A DNA stretch of 10,668 nt from NCBI GenBank assembly GCA_036518915.1, contig DATDME010000021.1, forward strand, positions 1 through 10,668. The letters are read 5' to 3'. Below the pieces are notes generated by a model. It made no database searches. It was not told where the DNA came from and was given only the letters and a program-made list of their open reading frames with translations. Positions within the stretch are counted from its first letter, which is position 1. Every line of letters starts with the position of its first letter. Made by a program: the position numbers and the translations under genes. Shown here piece after piece: positions 1 through 5,581 of this stretch. The stretch comes from GCA-016699105 sp036518915. Its GTDB lineage: Bacteria; Patescibacteriota; Saccharimonadia; UBA4664.

Positions 1-290
1 CCGGGTGTGGACGGACAAAACCCCGCCGCGCGCAGCCTAAAGTCTTAGCTAGGCAGGCTAGGCAACCTGCCGAGAGCAGCCTCATAATATGGCACCACGA
101 AACCCCTATCAGGCGTCAGGTCGTGATGGCTTACGGGATTAAGCGTAAGCAGGAGCGAGCGTCAAACCACTAAAAGCGGCCTTAAGCTGCGCAAAAGCGT
201 TGCGATTTATTTGCAACTTGGAATCTAACGTTTGCCTCCGGTCTGCACCATATGCGTGTAAAAGTCCCAACGTCGAAGCTGATCAGCCCC
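1..290 (-). ncRNA. ssrA: tmRNA (SsrA), 3' end outside the window
   Basis: Transfer-messenger RNA, which with SmpB rescues stalled ribosomes and tags their products for proteolysis. Reading the minus strand, the RNA begins at 290 with GGGGCTGATCAGCTTCGACG, the characteristic tmRNA 5' end that makes half of the tRNA-like domain. The resume codon GCA is at 235-233 and the tag frame runs to TAA at 184-182, encoding ANVRFQVANKSQRFCAA (17 residues with the Ala-Ala end recognised by proteases). The stretch at the window edge, TTTTGTCCGTCC, matches the conserved region shortly before the 3' acceptor domain in other tmRNAs. The acceptor half with the TpsiC arm and CCA end must lie before position 1, so roughly 60-80 nt are missing. 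A one-piece (not permuted) arrangement is indicated because the mRNA-like part follows the 5' half. I am very sure of the identity; the exact mature 5' end follows family alignment. Confidence 0.95.
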
Positions 291-302
291 ACGTACACCA
301 AG

Positions 303-331
303 AGTATACCTGAAAATCCAGTTAATTTCAA
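303..331 (-). promoter_or_regulatory. Promoter of tmRNA
   Basis: A -35 box TTGAAA (331-326) and a -10 box TATACT (308-303) are separated by 17 bp. The -10 box ends 12 nt before the mature tmRNA 5' end at 290, which leaves a leader of about 5-6 nt for RNase P to remove. Confidence 0.8.
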
Positions 332-475
332 CCAATAAGCATAAGAATTGTTGTTTCAAAAACTACAAAATTACAATAACCGGCAAGCATTTTGAGCCGT
401 TTTTAGAAGCCTCGCCAAAGTTATTGCCAACCTTCTCACGCTACGATAACTGCACCATTAAGAAAGGAGTTCGAG

Positions 476-817
476 ATGGCATACGAAGACATTTGGGAAG
501 ACGACCCCATGCCGGAGTTCAGCGACGACATGGGCTATGGCTATGATGGCACCTATTACGACGAGGACCGCGGGTTCTACGAGTTCAACGAGCGGATCGA
601 CCAACCCGACGACGCCGAGCTTGACGCCGAAGCCATGGCAGCCGATGAGCCCGTCGAAACAAACAATTTAGCCAACGCGGGCCCGGGCAACGCCGATAAA
701 GTTGATGCCGCGTTCCACGAAACGCTCACCGACAACACCGTAGCCGACCAAATTGAAGATGAATCCTTGCATGCAGAAGCTAAAAAAGACTACCCCGACA
801 TCGAAGAAGCCGCCTAA
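476..817 (+). CDS. Unrecognised highly acidic small protein (113 aa)
   Basis: I do not recognise this protein. Of 113 residues, 36 are Asp or Glu and only 5 are Lys or Arg, so it is strongly acidic. Seven tyrosines and several glycines are concentrated in the first 40 residues (GYGYDG, TYYDED, FYEF). It has no signal peptide, membrane segment or cysteine, and it is probably cytosolic and largely disordered. The start is well supported: AAAGGAG at 463-469 sits 6 nt before the ATG. A weak promoter candidate is TTGCCA (424-429), 17 bp, TAACTG (447-452). Codon choice (GAC, GCC, AAC frequent) matches the neighbours, and a strong hairpin follows the stop, both in favour of a real gene. It could be a nucleic-acid-mimicking or protein-binding acidic peptide, but nothing in the sequence proves a role. 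Confidence 0.75.
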   Translation: MAYEDIWEDDPMPEFSDDMGYGYDGTYYDEDRGFYEFNERIDQPDDAELDAEAMAADEPVETNNLANAGPGNADKVDAAFHETLTDNTVADQIEDESLHAEAKKDYPDIEEAA

Positions 818-829
818 CTCGGCCAGCCT

Positions 830-868
830 GAAACTATACATTCCGGGTCTGCCGGAATTTATAGTTTC
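830..868. terminator. Bidirectional intrinsic terminator
   Basis: A long hairpin: GAAACTATA (830-838) pairs with TATAGTTTC (860-868), and ATTCCGG (840-846) pairs with CCGGAAT (852-858), around a GTCTG loop, with one c/t mismatch. The outer stem is A/T rich, so the right arm is U-rich in either direction. It lies between the convergent ends of the acidic protein gene and the TrmB-like gene and probably ends both transcripts. Confidence 0.8.
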
Positions 869-910
869 TTGACATTATTTCCAGATATTAACCGCCGAAA
901 AATCAGCAGT

Positions 911-1696
911 TTAGTTATATTTTTCCGCCGCTTTCCAGGCCAAATCAAACATGACACGCAAGCCCTGGGCCAACTCGGCGCTGGCAATCGTGATGCCCAC
1001 CGGATGCTTACCCTCAAACGCCAGCAACATGATGTGATCGCCCACCACCGTAAAATCGCCCTGGTTCGGAAATTCAGCTTGCGGGATCCAACGCGACACC
1101 CGCTGCGTCTCGCGATCAAACTGCTTCATAATCGGGCCCTCGCTCGACGAATACAGAAAGCGGCTACGAATGTTATTGCGCAAGCGGTCTGGGTTAGAGT
1201 GTGTCTGGCGGAATTCCGGAAAGTAGCTGTACAACTGGTCTAGATTACTAAAGCCCACCACCGCGTGGTCTTCAGTCCCTACTGCCTCCTTAATGAACGT
1301 GCGCATGAGCGATTTGATGCCGTCTGCGCTGTCGTACAGTCGCACCGTCGCGTTCTCACGCGGACTAGAACCCAACGCCGCCAGCTGCGGCATAATAGAT
1401 TCAAAATTCTTTTTCTGCTGCTGCAGTTCAATCTGGCGCTTATCAATTAAGCGCTGCAAGTTCGAGGGGTCTTCTGGCACGAAGACCGTTTTCTTGCCCT
1501 TGGTGCTCTGACTAATCAGGCCCAACCCAATGAGAGATTCCAGAACGACATACACCGTCACGCGTTTTATCCCCGACTGATCGGCGAGCCGCTGCACCGA
1601 TGCCGGACCGACCGCCAACGCTGCCACATATACCCTGGCTTCTTTATTACTAAGGCCTAAGTCCTCGATATGCGAAATTAGTTCTTGCTCATCCAT
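911..1696 (-). CDS. TrmB-family HTH transcriptional regulator
   Basis: Likely a DNA-binding transcription regulator of the TrmB type. Residues about 8-70 form a winged helix-turn-helix, with the recognition helix around GIKRVTVYVVLESLIGLGL (42-60), the typical R-x-T-V-Y pattern of the family. Residues about 75-108 are predicted coiled coil (LIDKRQIELQQQKKNFESI) and should dimerise the protein. From about 115 (VRLYDSADGIKSLMRTFIKEA) to the end is the effector-type C-terminal domain, with WIPQAEFPNQGDFTVVGDHI and AFEGKHPVGITIAS resembling the ligand or regulatory fold of TrmB-like proteins. No sugar-binding specificity can be read. It is divergent from comM with 110 bp between starts, so it could control itself and comM. 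No ribosome binding site precedes the ATG; a promoter ends 6 nt upstream, suggesting leaderless mRNA. The 261-aa length is normal for the family. Confidence 0.85.
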   Translation of the reverse strand: MDEQELISHIEDLGLSNKEARVYVAALAVGPASVQRLADQSGIKRVTVYVVLESLIGLGLISQSTKGKKTVFVPEDPSNLQRLIDKRQIELQQQKKNFESIMPQLAALGSSPRENATVRLYDSADGIKSLMRTFIKEAVGTEDHAVVGFSNLDQLYSYFPEFRQTHSNPDRLRNNIRSRFLYSSSEGPIMKQFDRETQRVSRWIPQAEFPNQGDFTVVGDHIMLLAFEGKHPVGITIASAELAQGLRVMFDLAWKAAEKYN

Positions 1697-1702
1697 GGCT
1701 TC

Positions 1703-1730
1703 ATCATACTGCGAAGCTATGAAAAGTCAA
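1703..1730 (-). promoter_or_regulatory. Promoter of the TrmB-like gene (leaderless type)
   Basis: TTGACT (1730-1725), a 16-bp spacer, then TATGAT (1708-1703). Only GAAGCC separates the -10 box from the ATG at 1696, so transcription should begin at or next to the A of the start codon. Confidence 0.75.
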
Positions 1731-1753
1731 TAAATACTAACAACATAAATGAT

Positions 1754-1782
1754 TTGCTTATTCGGTTTTTATTCGGTATAGT
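1754..1782 (+). promoter_or_regulatory. Promoter of comM
   Basis: TTGCTT (1754-1759), a 17-bp spacer, and TATAGT (1777-1782). The ribosome binding site TAAGGAGG (1791-1798) follows, 8 nt before the ATG at 1807. The spacer carries a direct repeat (separate entry). Confidence 0.75.
1758..1777 (+). repeat. Direct repeat TTATTCGGT in the comM promoter
   Basis: Two identical copies of TTATTCGGT, at 1758-1766 and 1769-1777, 11 bp apart (about one helical turn), fill the spacer between the -35 and -10 boxes of comM. Position and phasing suit an operator, for example for the divergent TrmB-like regulator, but binding is only inferred. Confidence 0.5.
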
Positions 1783-1806
1783 ACAGGTTATAAGGAGGCA
1801 AACCCC

Positions 1807-3393
1807 ATGCTATCAACCGTCTATGCCCCTGCCCTACTCGGCGTTCAAGGGCAGCTCGTCACCATTGAATGCGATATTACCAATGGTCTGCCGGGGCTCG
1901 TGATTGTTGGACTGGGCGACAAGGCCGTCGAGGAAGCCCGCGAGCGGGTCCGCAGCGCCATCAAAAATAGTGGCTTTACGCTGCCCGCCAAGCGGATTAC
2001 GCTCAACCTTTCACCCGCCGATCTGCCAAAAGACGGCTCAGGGTATGACCTCGGCATGGCGCTGGCCATTCTCTGCGCCAGCGGGCAGCTTAGCCAGCAT
2101 CTGATTGACGACGCCGTAGTACTGGGCGAACTATCGTTAAATGGCACCATTAATACCACGCGTGGGGCGCTGATTGCCGCCTCCCTCGCGCAAACCCACG
2201 GCCTGCGCCGGCTCTACATTCCACAAGCCAACGCCGATGAAGCCGCCGTTATTGAAGACGTGAAGGTATTTGCGGTATTGAGTTTAGTAGAGCTCTTCCG
2301 TCATCTAAATGGCCATGCCCCGTTGTCGGCAATTAAGGCCTCGCCCTCCAACCATCAGCCCACACTGCCCGACATGCCAGATTTCAGCCAAATTTATGCC
2401 CAGCACCGCGCCAAGCGGGCCGTTGAAATTGCCGCGGCCGGCGGCCACAACCTGCTCATGTACGGGCCGCCTGGCGCAGGCAAGACCCTGCTAGCTAAAG
2501 CTTTGCTGAAATTGCTGCCGCCATTGACCACCCAGGAGGCCATTGATATCACCAAAATCTATTCGCTGATAGACTCCAGCACACCCGGCCTGGTGACGCA
2601 GCGGCCGTTCCGGGCGCCGCACCACACCGCCTCCAGCGTAGCGATGATCGGCGGCGGCTCCCGGCCGCGGCCGGGCGAAATTAGCCTGAGCCATCATGGG
2701 GTATTGCTGCTTGATGAAATGCCCGAGTTTCCCCGGCCGGTGCTTGAGGTACTCCGCCAGCCTCTTGAAGAAGGCACCATTACCATCGCTCGCGCGGCCC
2801 ATACCCTATCATTCCCAGCCCAATTCATGCTAGTAGGCACGGCAAACCCTTGCCCTTGCGGCTACTTAGGCGACACCAGTCTAAAGTGCCAGTGCCAGCC
2901 CGGCGCCATTCGCCAATACCAGCAGAGATTATCTGGCCCACTCCTTGACCGGATTGATCTCGTAACTGAAGTCCAGCGGGTGCATACCGCTGATGTGGTG
3001 CACAGCCAGTCACCTGAACCTAGCAGCTCCGTTGCGGTCAGGGTAGCTCAGGCCCGCGCCATCCAGTACCAACGCCACAGCGCCGGCCGACTTAACGCTC
3101 ACTTATCCAATGATGAAATTAAAATTTATTGTAAATTAAACAACGAAATTTTGCATTTTGCCGAGGCAGCAGTTACCAATTTGGGGCTATCAGCCCGCGG
3201 ATACCTCAAGTGCCTAAGAGTCGCGCGCACCATTGCCGACCTCGACGGCTCACCCGAAATCCGGCTTGAACACTTCACTGAGTCACTCCAGTACCGACCC
3301 CTAACACAAGCCGACCCCTCGCGCGCGTCTCAGCGGTTCCTAAACGCGAAACCAGCCGTAAACCGACTGACCGAGCTGCGTGTGCCCGAGTAG
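1807..3393 (+). CDS. comM: ComM / YifB-family Mg-chelatase-like AAA+ ATPase
   Basis: Hexameric AAA+ ATPase of the ComM (YifB) family; in naturally competent bacteria ComM drives branch migration when incoming DNA recombines with the chromosome. The domains are in the usual order: an N-terminal Lon-protease-like substrate domain (about 1-175, with ERVRSAIKNSGF and RITLNLSPADLPKDGSGYDL), the Mg-chelatase AAA+ core with Walker A GPPGAGKT (220-227) and Walker B GVLLLDEM (298-305), the cysteine cluster PCPCG...KCQC (C349, C351, C361, C363), the arginine-finger region GPLLDRIDL, and a C-terminal Mg-chelatase helical domain (about 425-510, LSARGYLKCLRVARTIADL). At 528 aa it is close to the family's usual length and appears intact. 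The start is set by an ideal ribosome binding site. Its last 54 bp overlap the end of the convergent gene. It suggests natural transformation in this organism, though other competence genes are not in the window. Confidence 0.96.
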   Translation: MLSTVYAPALLGVQGQLVTIECDITNGLPGLVIVGLGDKAVEEARERVRSAIKNSGFTLPAKRITLNLSPADLPKDGSGYDLGMALAILCASGQLSQHLIDDAVVLGELSLNGTINTTRGALIAASLAQTHGLRRLYIPQANADEAAVIEDVKVFAVLSLVELFRHLNGHAPLSAIKASPSNHQPTLPDMPDFSQIYAQHRAKRAVEIAAAGGHNLLMYGPPGAGKTLLAKALLKLLPPLTTQEAIDITKIYSLIDSSTPGLVTQRPFRAPHHTASSVAMIGGGSRPRPGEISLSHHGVLLLDEMPEFPRPVLEVLRQPLEEGTITIARAAHTLSFPAQFMLVGTANPCPCGYLGDTSLKCQCQPGAIRQYQQRLSGPLLDRIDLVTEVQRVHTADVVHSQSPEPSSSVAVRVAQARAIQYQRHSAGRLNAHLSNDEIKIYCKLNNEILHFAEAAVTNLGLSARGYLKCLRVARTIADLDGSPEIRLEHFTESLQYRPLTQADPSRASQRFLNAKPAVNRLTELRVPE

Positions 3394-3618
3394 ATACCAT
3401 AATACCAGTTCGGTTAGTACCAGCATGACAGCAATCACACTGAGCCGGCGAACATCGCGCTTTACATAATCATAGTGATGGCCGGCAACAACGGCGTCAG
3501 CCGTCGTGGCCGTTACTGCCGTCGCTGATTTACTGGTTGAGCCGACCACTGAGCCCGCCTGAACTGGTTCACTGTACTTAAATTTATACTTGCGGTTAGA
3601 GTTCTTCTTCTTTGCCAT
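3340..3618 (-). CDS. Unrecognised small single-pass membrane protein (92 aa)
   Basis: I do not recognise a named family. Visible features: a very basic N-terminus (MAKKKNSNRKYKFKY), a Ser/Thr/Ala/Val-rich linker (about 22-45), a charged YDYVKRDVRRL stretch, and one hydrophobic segment (about 59-77, SVIAVMLVLTELVLWYLLG), then a short tail. It is probably a membrane protein with a long cytosolic basic tail that might contact nucleic acid or ribosomes; that is a guess. No ribosome binding site precedes the ATG; two overlapping TATGAT boxes lie at 3638-3628, the nearer one 9 nt from the start and preceded by TGA (extended -10), so the mRNA would have almost no leader. The 3' end overlaps comM by 54 bp on the opposite strand. 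The residue pattern and TM segment favour a real gene. Confidence 0.75.
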   Translation of the reverse strand: MAKKKNSNRKYKFKYSEPVQAGSVVGSTSKSATAVTATTADAVVAGHHYDYVKRDVRRLSVIAVMLVLTELVLWYLLGHTQLGQSVYGWFRV

Positions 3619-3627
3619 GATAAGCGC

Positions 3628-3638
3628 ATCATATCATA
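3628..3638 (-). promoter_or_regulatory. Extended -10 promoter of the small membrane protein gene
   Basis: Two TATGAT hexamers overlap by one base (3638-3633 and 3633-3628); the second is preceded by TGA, giving an extended -10. No convincing -35 box is present. The start codon is 9 nt downstream of the second box. Confidence 0.5.
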
Positions 3639-3640
3639 GG

Positions 3641-3670
3641 TTGCCGCCACACTTACCAGAGCCTTATACT
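3641..3670 (+). promoter_or_regulatory. Promoter of the DUF4446-bactofilin cluster
   Basis: TTGCCG (3641-3646), an 18-bp spacer, and TATACT (3665-3670), followed by GGAG at 3685-3688 and the TTG start at 3697. It abuts the divergent promoter of the small membrane protein gene. Confidence 0.6.
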
Positions 3671-3696
3671 AGATTACGGTAATTGGAGTACGCAGC

Positions 3697-4200
3697 TTGG
3701 GCTTAACAATCGCCGCTTTACTGCTAGCCGTCGTGGCTCTGGCAGGTTGCGGGCTGGCGCTTAGCCGGCTCCGCCAACTCTCCAGCCGCATGGAGCAAGC
3801 CCTGCAAGCCTCCACCGGCCAATCCCTTGAGGCCACACTGGCCAACCACCATAAGCATGTTACTCAGGTTGATGACCGTCTGGCTGAACTTGAAAAAAAT
3901 TACGCCGACCTGGTAATAACCAACAGTGTGGCCTCACAAAAGATTTCCGTGGTGCGCTACAACCCCTTCGGTGACACCGGCGGCGACCAAAGCTTTAGCC
4001 TCGCCGTGCTAGATGGCCACAACTCCGGTTACGTCCTCACCAGCATCCATGGCCGCCAAGGCACCCGGGTCTACCTTAAGCCCATCGACTATGGCAAGGG
4101 CAAGCACTCACTCTCGGACGAAGAGGCTCAAGCCATCCAACAAGCCATTCACCGCATTCCCACGTTACCCAGTCAAAACGAACAGGAGACCAATTCATAA
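3697..4200 (+). CDS. DUF4446 family membrane-anchored protein
   Basis: Matches the DUF4446 family, whose function is unknown. Residues 3-24 are hydrophobic (an N-terminal anchor), 25-75 are predicted coiled coil (LRQLSSRMEQALQ...VDDRLAELEKNYADL), and the conserved domain follows: VRYNPF (86-91), GGDQSFSLAVLD (95-106), TSIHGR (115-120), RVYLKPI (124-130) and LSDEEAQAI (139-147). Translation starts at TTG, 8 nt after GGAG; no better start gives the membrane segment. LAGC at residues 15-18 fits a lipobox, so a lipoprotein is possible, but the n-region lacks positive charge and the hydrophobic stretch continues past the cysteine, so a plain signal anchor is more likely. The stop overlaps the bactofilin start by one base (TAATG), indicating translational coupling and a shared envelope or cytoskeletal setting. 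Confidence 0.85.
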   Translation: MGLTIAALLLAVVALAGCGLALSRLRQLSSRMEQALQASTGQSLEATLANHHKHVTQVDDRLAELEKNYADLVITNSVASQKISVVRYNPFGDTGGDQSFSLAVLDGHNSGYVLTSIHGRQGTRVYLKPIDYGKGKHSLSDEEAQAIQQAIHRIPTLPSQNEQETNS

Positions 4201-4607
4201 TGGCCCGCAAGATCCACGAAGACGCCCTCGGAGTCGCCGGCGCCGAAACCATCATCGGCACTGGCGTAAAGCTCAAGGGCAACCTCATCACCGAATCTGA
4301 CCTCGTCATCGACGGCCGACTCGAAGGTAATATTACCGCTGCTGGGAACGTCAGCGTGGGCGTCAACGCCCACATCACCGGCGACATCAGTGGCGTCAAC
4401 GTCAGTGTTGCCGGGGAGTTGCACGGCAACATCAGCGCCCAGAATGAGGCCAGCATCCTGGCCACCGGCCAGGTGCGGGGCAACATTTCCGCCGGCGGAC
4501 TAGCTATTGCCTCGGGCGGTATCTTTATTGGTCAAAGCCAAATGGAAGCCCCCGGCACAACCGAACCTACCACCGAGCCCGAGGCTGGTGAATCTGAGCA
4601 GCCCTAA
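4200..4607 (+). CDS. Bactofilin, polymer-forming cytoskeletal protein
   Basis: Bactofilins form nucleotide-free filaments of stacked right-handed beta-helices and scaffold cell-shape and wall enzymes at the membrane. The core spans about residues 16-112: ETIIGTGVKLKGNLITESDL, VIDGRLEGNI, then repeating short strands with G-N-I and G-D-I turns (SVGVNAHITGDISG, GELHGNIS, GQVRGNIS). The N-terminus is short and lacks a membrane helix; the C-terminal tail (113-135) is Glu/Pro/Thr rich and disordered, as usual. At 135 aa the length is typical. AGGAG at 4184-4188 lies inside the preceding gene, 11 nt before the ATG. Sitting between a DUF4446 anchor protein and a lipid-kinase-like protein suggests an envelope role. 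The paralogue type (bacA, ccmA and so on) cannot be assigned. Confidence 0.93.
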   Translation: MARKIHEDALGVAGAETIIGTGVKLKGNLITESDLVIDGRLEGNITAAGNVSVGVNAHITGDISGVNVSVAGELHGNISAQNEASILATGQVRGNISAGGLAIASGGIFIGQSQMEAPGTTEPTTEPEAGESEQP

Positions 4608-4618
4608 CGTGAGTTATC

Positions 4619-5527
4619 ATGTACTACTACATTGTTAACCCGGCCGCCGGCCGCGGACAGATTAAGAACCTGCAAGACAAGATCCGCTCCCGACTGGATG
4701 AACTGGGCATCCGCGGCGAATGGGTTAAAACCACCGGGCCCGGCGAAGCGGGCCGGATTGCCACTGCCGCCGTCGACAAGGGCCACACCACCATCGTCGC
4801 CGTTGGCGGCGACGACACCGTCAACGAGGTCATCAACGGCGTCCATCAAGACAACGTTGCCATTGGCATCATCCCGCTTGGCCTGCATAACCGGGTGGCG
4901 GGGCAGCTCGGAATTATTACCTGGCAGCAGGCCTGCGAGGCGCTAGCCGCCCGGCGCGTTACCCCCTTCTCACTGATTGCCGCCGGCCAAAAATTCTTCC
5001 TCTCCACCCTTACCCTAGGCTTTGAAACAGAACTGGACAAACAAGTTGACACCGCCGAAACCAAACTTCGCGGCCGCATCCGCCAATTTACCGAAACCTT
5101 TGGCCACGCCGAAAACTTCCGGCCGCTGCATTGTAAAATTGAAGTTGATGAAAAATTTACAATGGAATCAGACATTTTTACGCTCGCCATCTCCAACCAA
5201 AAGTTCTTAAACCCCCTAGCTGATAACCGCCTAATTGTGACCATGTCTGAAAAACCCGCGCACCGGTTTGGGGTTGGTCGCTACGCCTGGCAAAGCCTGC
5301 GCCGCCGTGGCACCACCATCCTGGAGGACACCGCCACTACCCGCTTTCTCGCCCGGCGGGTCGTCATTGAAACCACCCCGGCTAGCGGCATTATGGTCGA
5401 TGGTAAGGTCGCCGGGCGAACCCCGATTGCTATCCGCCTCACCGATCGCCGCGTCAAATTTATCACCGAAAAAATTATTGCCGATTTTAAAGGTGCGCTG
5501 AATAAAAATCTCCCAGATAACCGTTGA
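4619..5527 (+). CDS. Diacylglycerol kinase/YegS-fold protein with altered motifs
   Basis: Full-length (302 aa) member of the DAGK catalytic-domain superfamily (DgkB/YegS/BmrU), which phosphorylates lipid alcohols at the membrane. Seen: VNPAAGRG (6-13), the nucleotide-loop position GGDDTVNE (63-70) where the family has GGDGTxNE, PLGLHNRVAG (86-95) where the family has PxGTxNDxAR, TLGFETELD (132-140), and VDGKVAGRTP (260-269) where active enzymes usually carry DGE, whose Glu acts as general base in DgkB. Three hallmark motifs are therefore changed although the fold looks intact, so a shifted substrate or a non-catalytic role is possible. The start at 4619 lies 11 bp after the bactofilin stop with only a weak ribosome binding site. 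The infC promoter begins inside its stop region. The fold assignment is firm; the enzymatic activity is uncertain. Confidence 0.88.
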   Translation: MYYYIVNPAAGRGQIKNLQDKIRSRLDELGIRGEWVKTTGPGEAGRIATAAVDKGHTTIVAVGGDDTVNEVINGVHQDNVAIGIIPLGLHNRVAGQLGIITWQQACEALAARRVTPFSLIAAGQKFFLSTLTLGFETELDKQVDTAETKLRGRIRQFTETFGHAENFRPLHCKIEVDEKFTMESDIFTLAISNQKFLNPLADNRLIVTMSEKPAHRFGVGRYAWQSLRRRGTTILEDTATTRFLARRVVIETTPASGIMVDGKVAGRTPIAIRLTDRRVKFITEKIIADFKGALNKNLPDNR

Positions 5528-5552
5528 CCATTTAGCCTCAAACTGCTATAGT
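5524..5552 (+). promoter_or_regulatory. Promoter of infC-rpmI-rplT
   Basis: TTGACC (5524-5529), exactly 17 bp, then TATAGT (5547-5552). The -35 box overlaps the TGA stop of the preceding gene. Transcription would begin near 5559, leaving a leader of only about 23 nt, too short for the L20-binding leader known from other bacteria. Confidence 0.85.
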
Positions 5553-5581
5553 ACGCAAGAGCTTTTGAAGGAGACCTCCAG

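Noticed and set aside
869..1243. 124-codon open frame on the plus strand
   Set aside because: It is antisense to the TrmB-like regulator, whose domain pattern is clear.
3697..3753. DUF4446 protein as a lipoprotein (LAGC)
   Set aside because: The cysteine fits a lipobox, but there is no basic n-region and the hydrophobic stretch continues beyond it; kept only as a remark.
4076..4486. 136-codon open frame on the minus strand
   Set aside because: It is antisense to DUF4446 and bactofilin, both clearly coding on the plus strand.
5553..5581. L20-binding autoregulatory leader before infC
   Set aside because: The predicted leader is only about 23 nt and holds no hairpin of the known kind.
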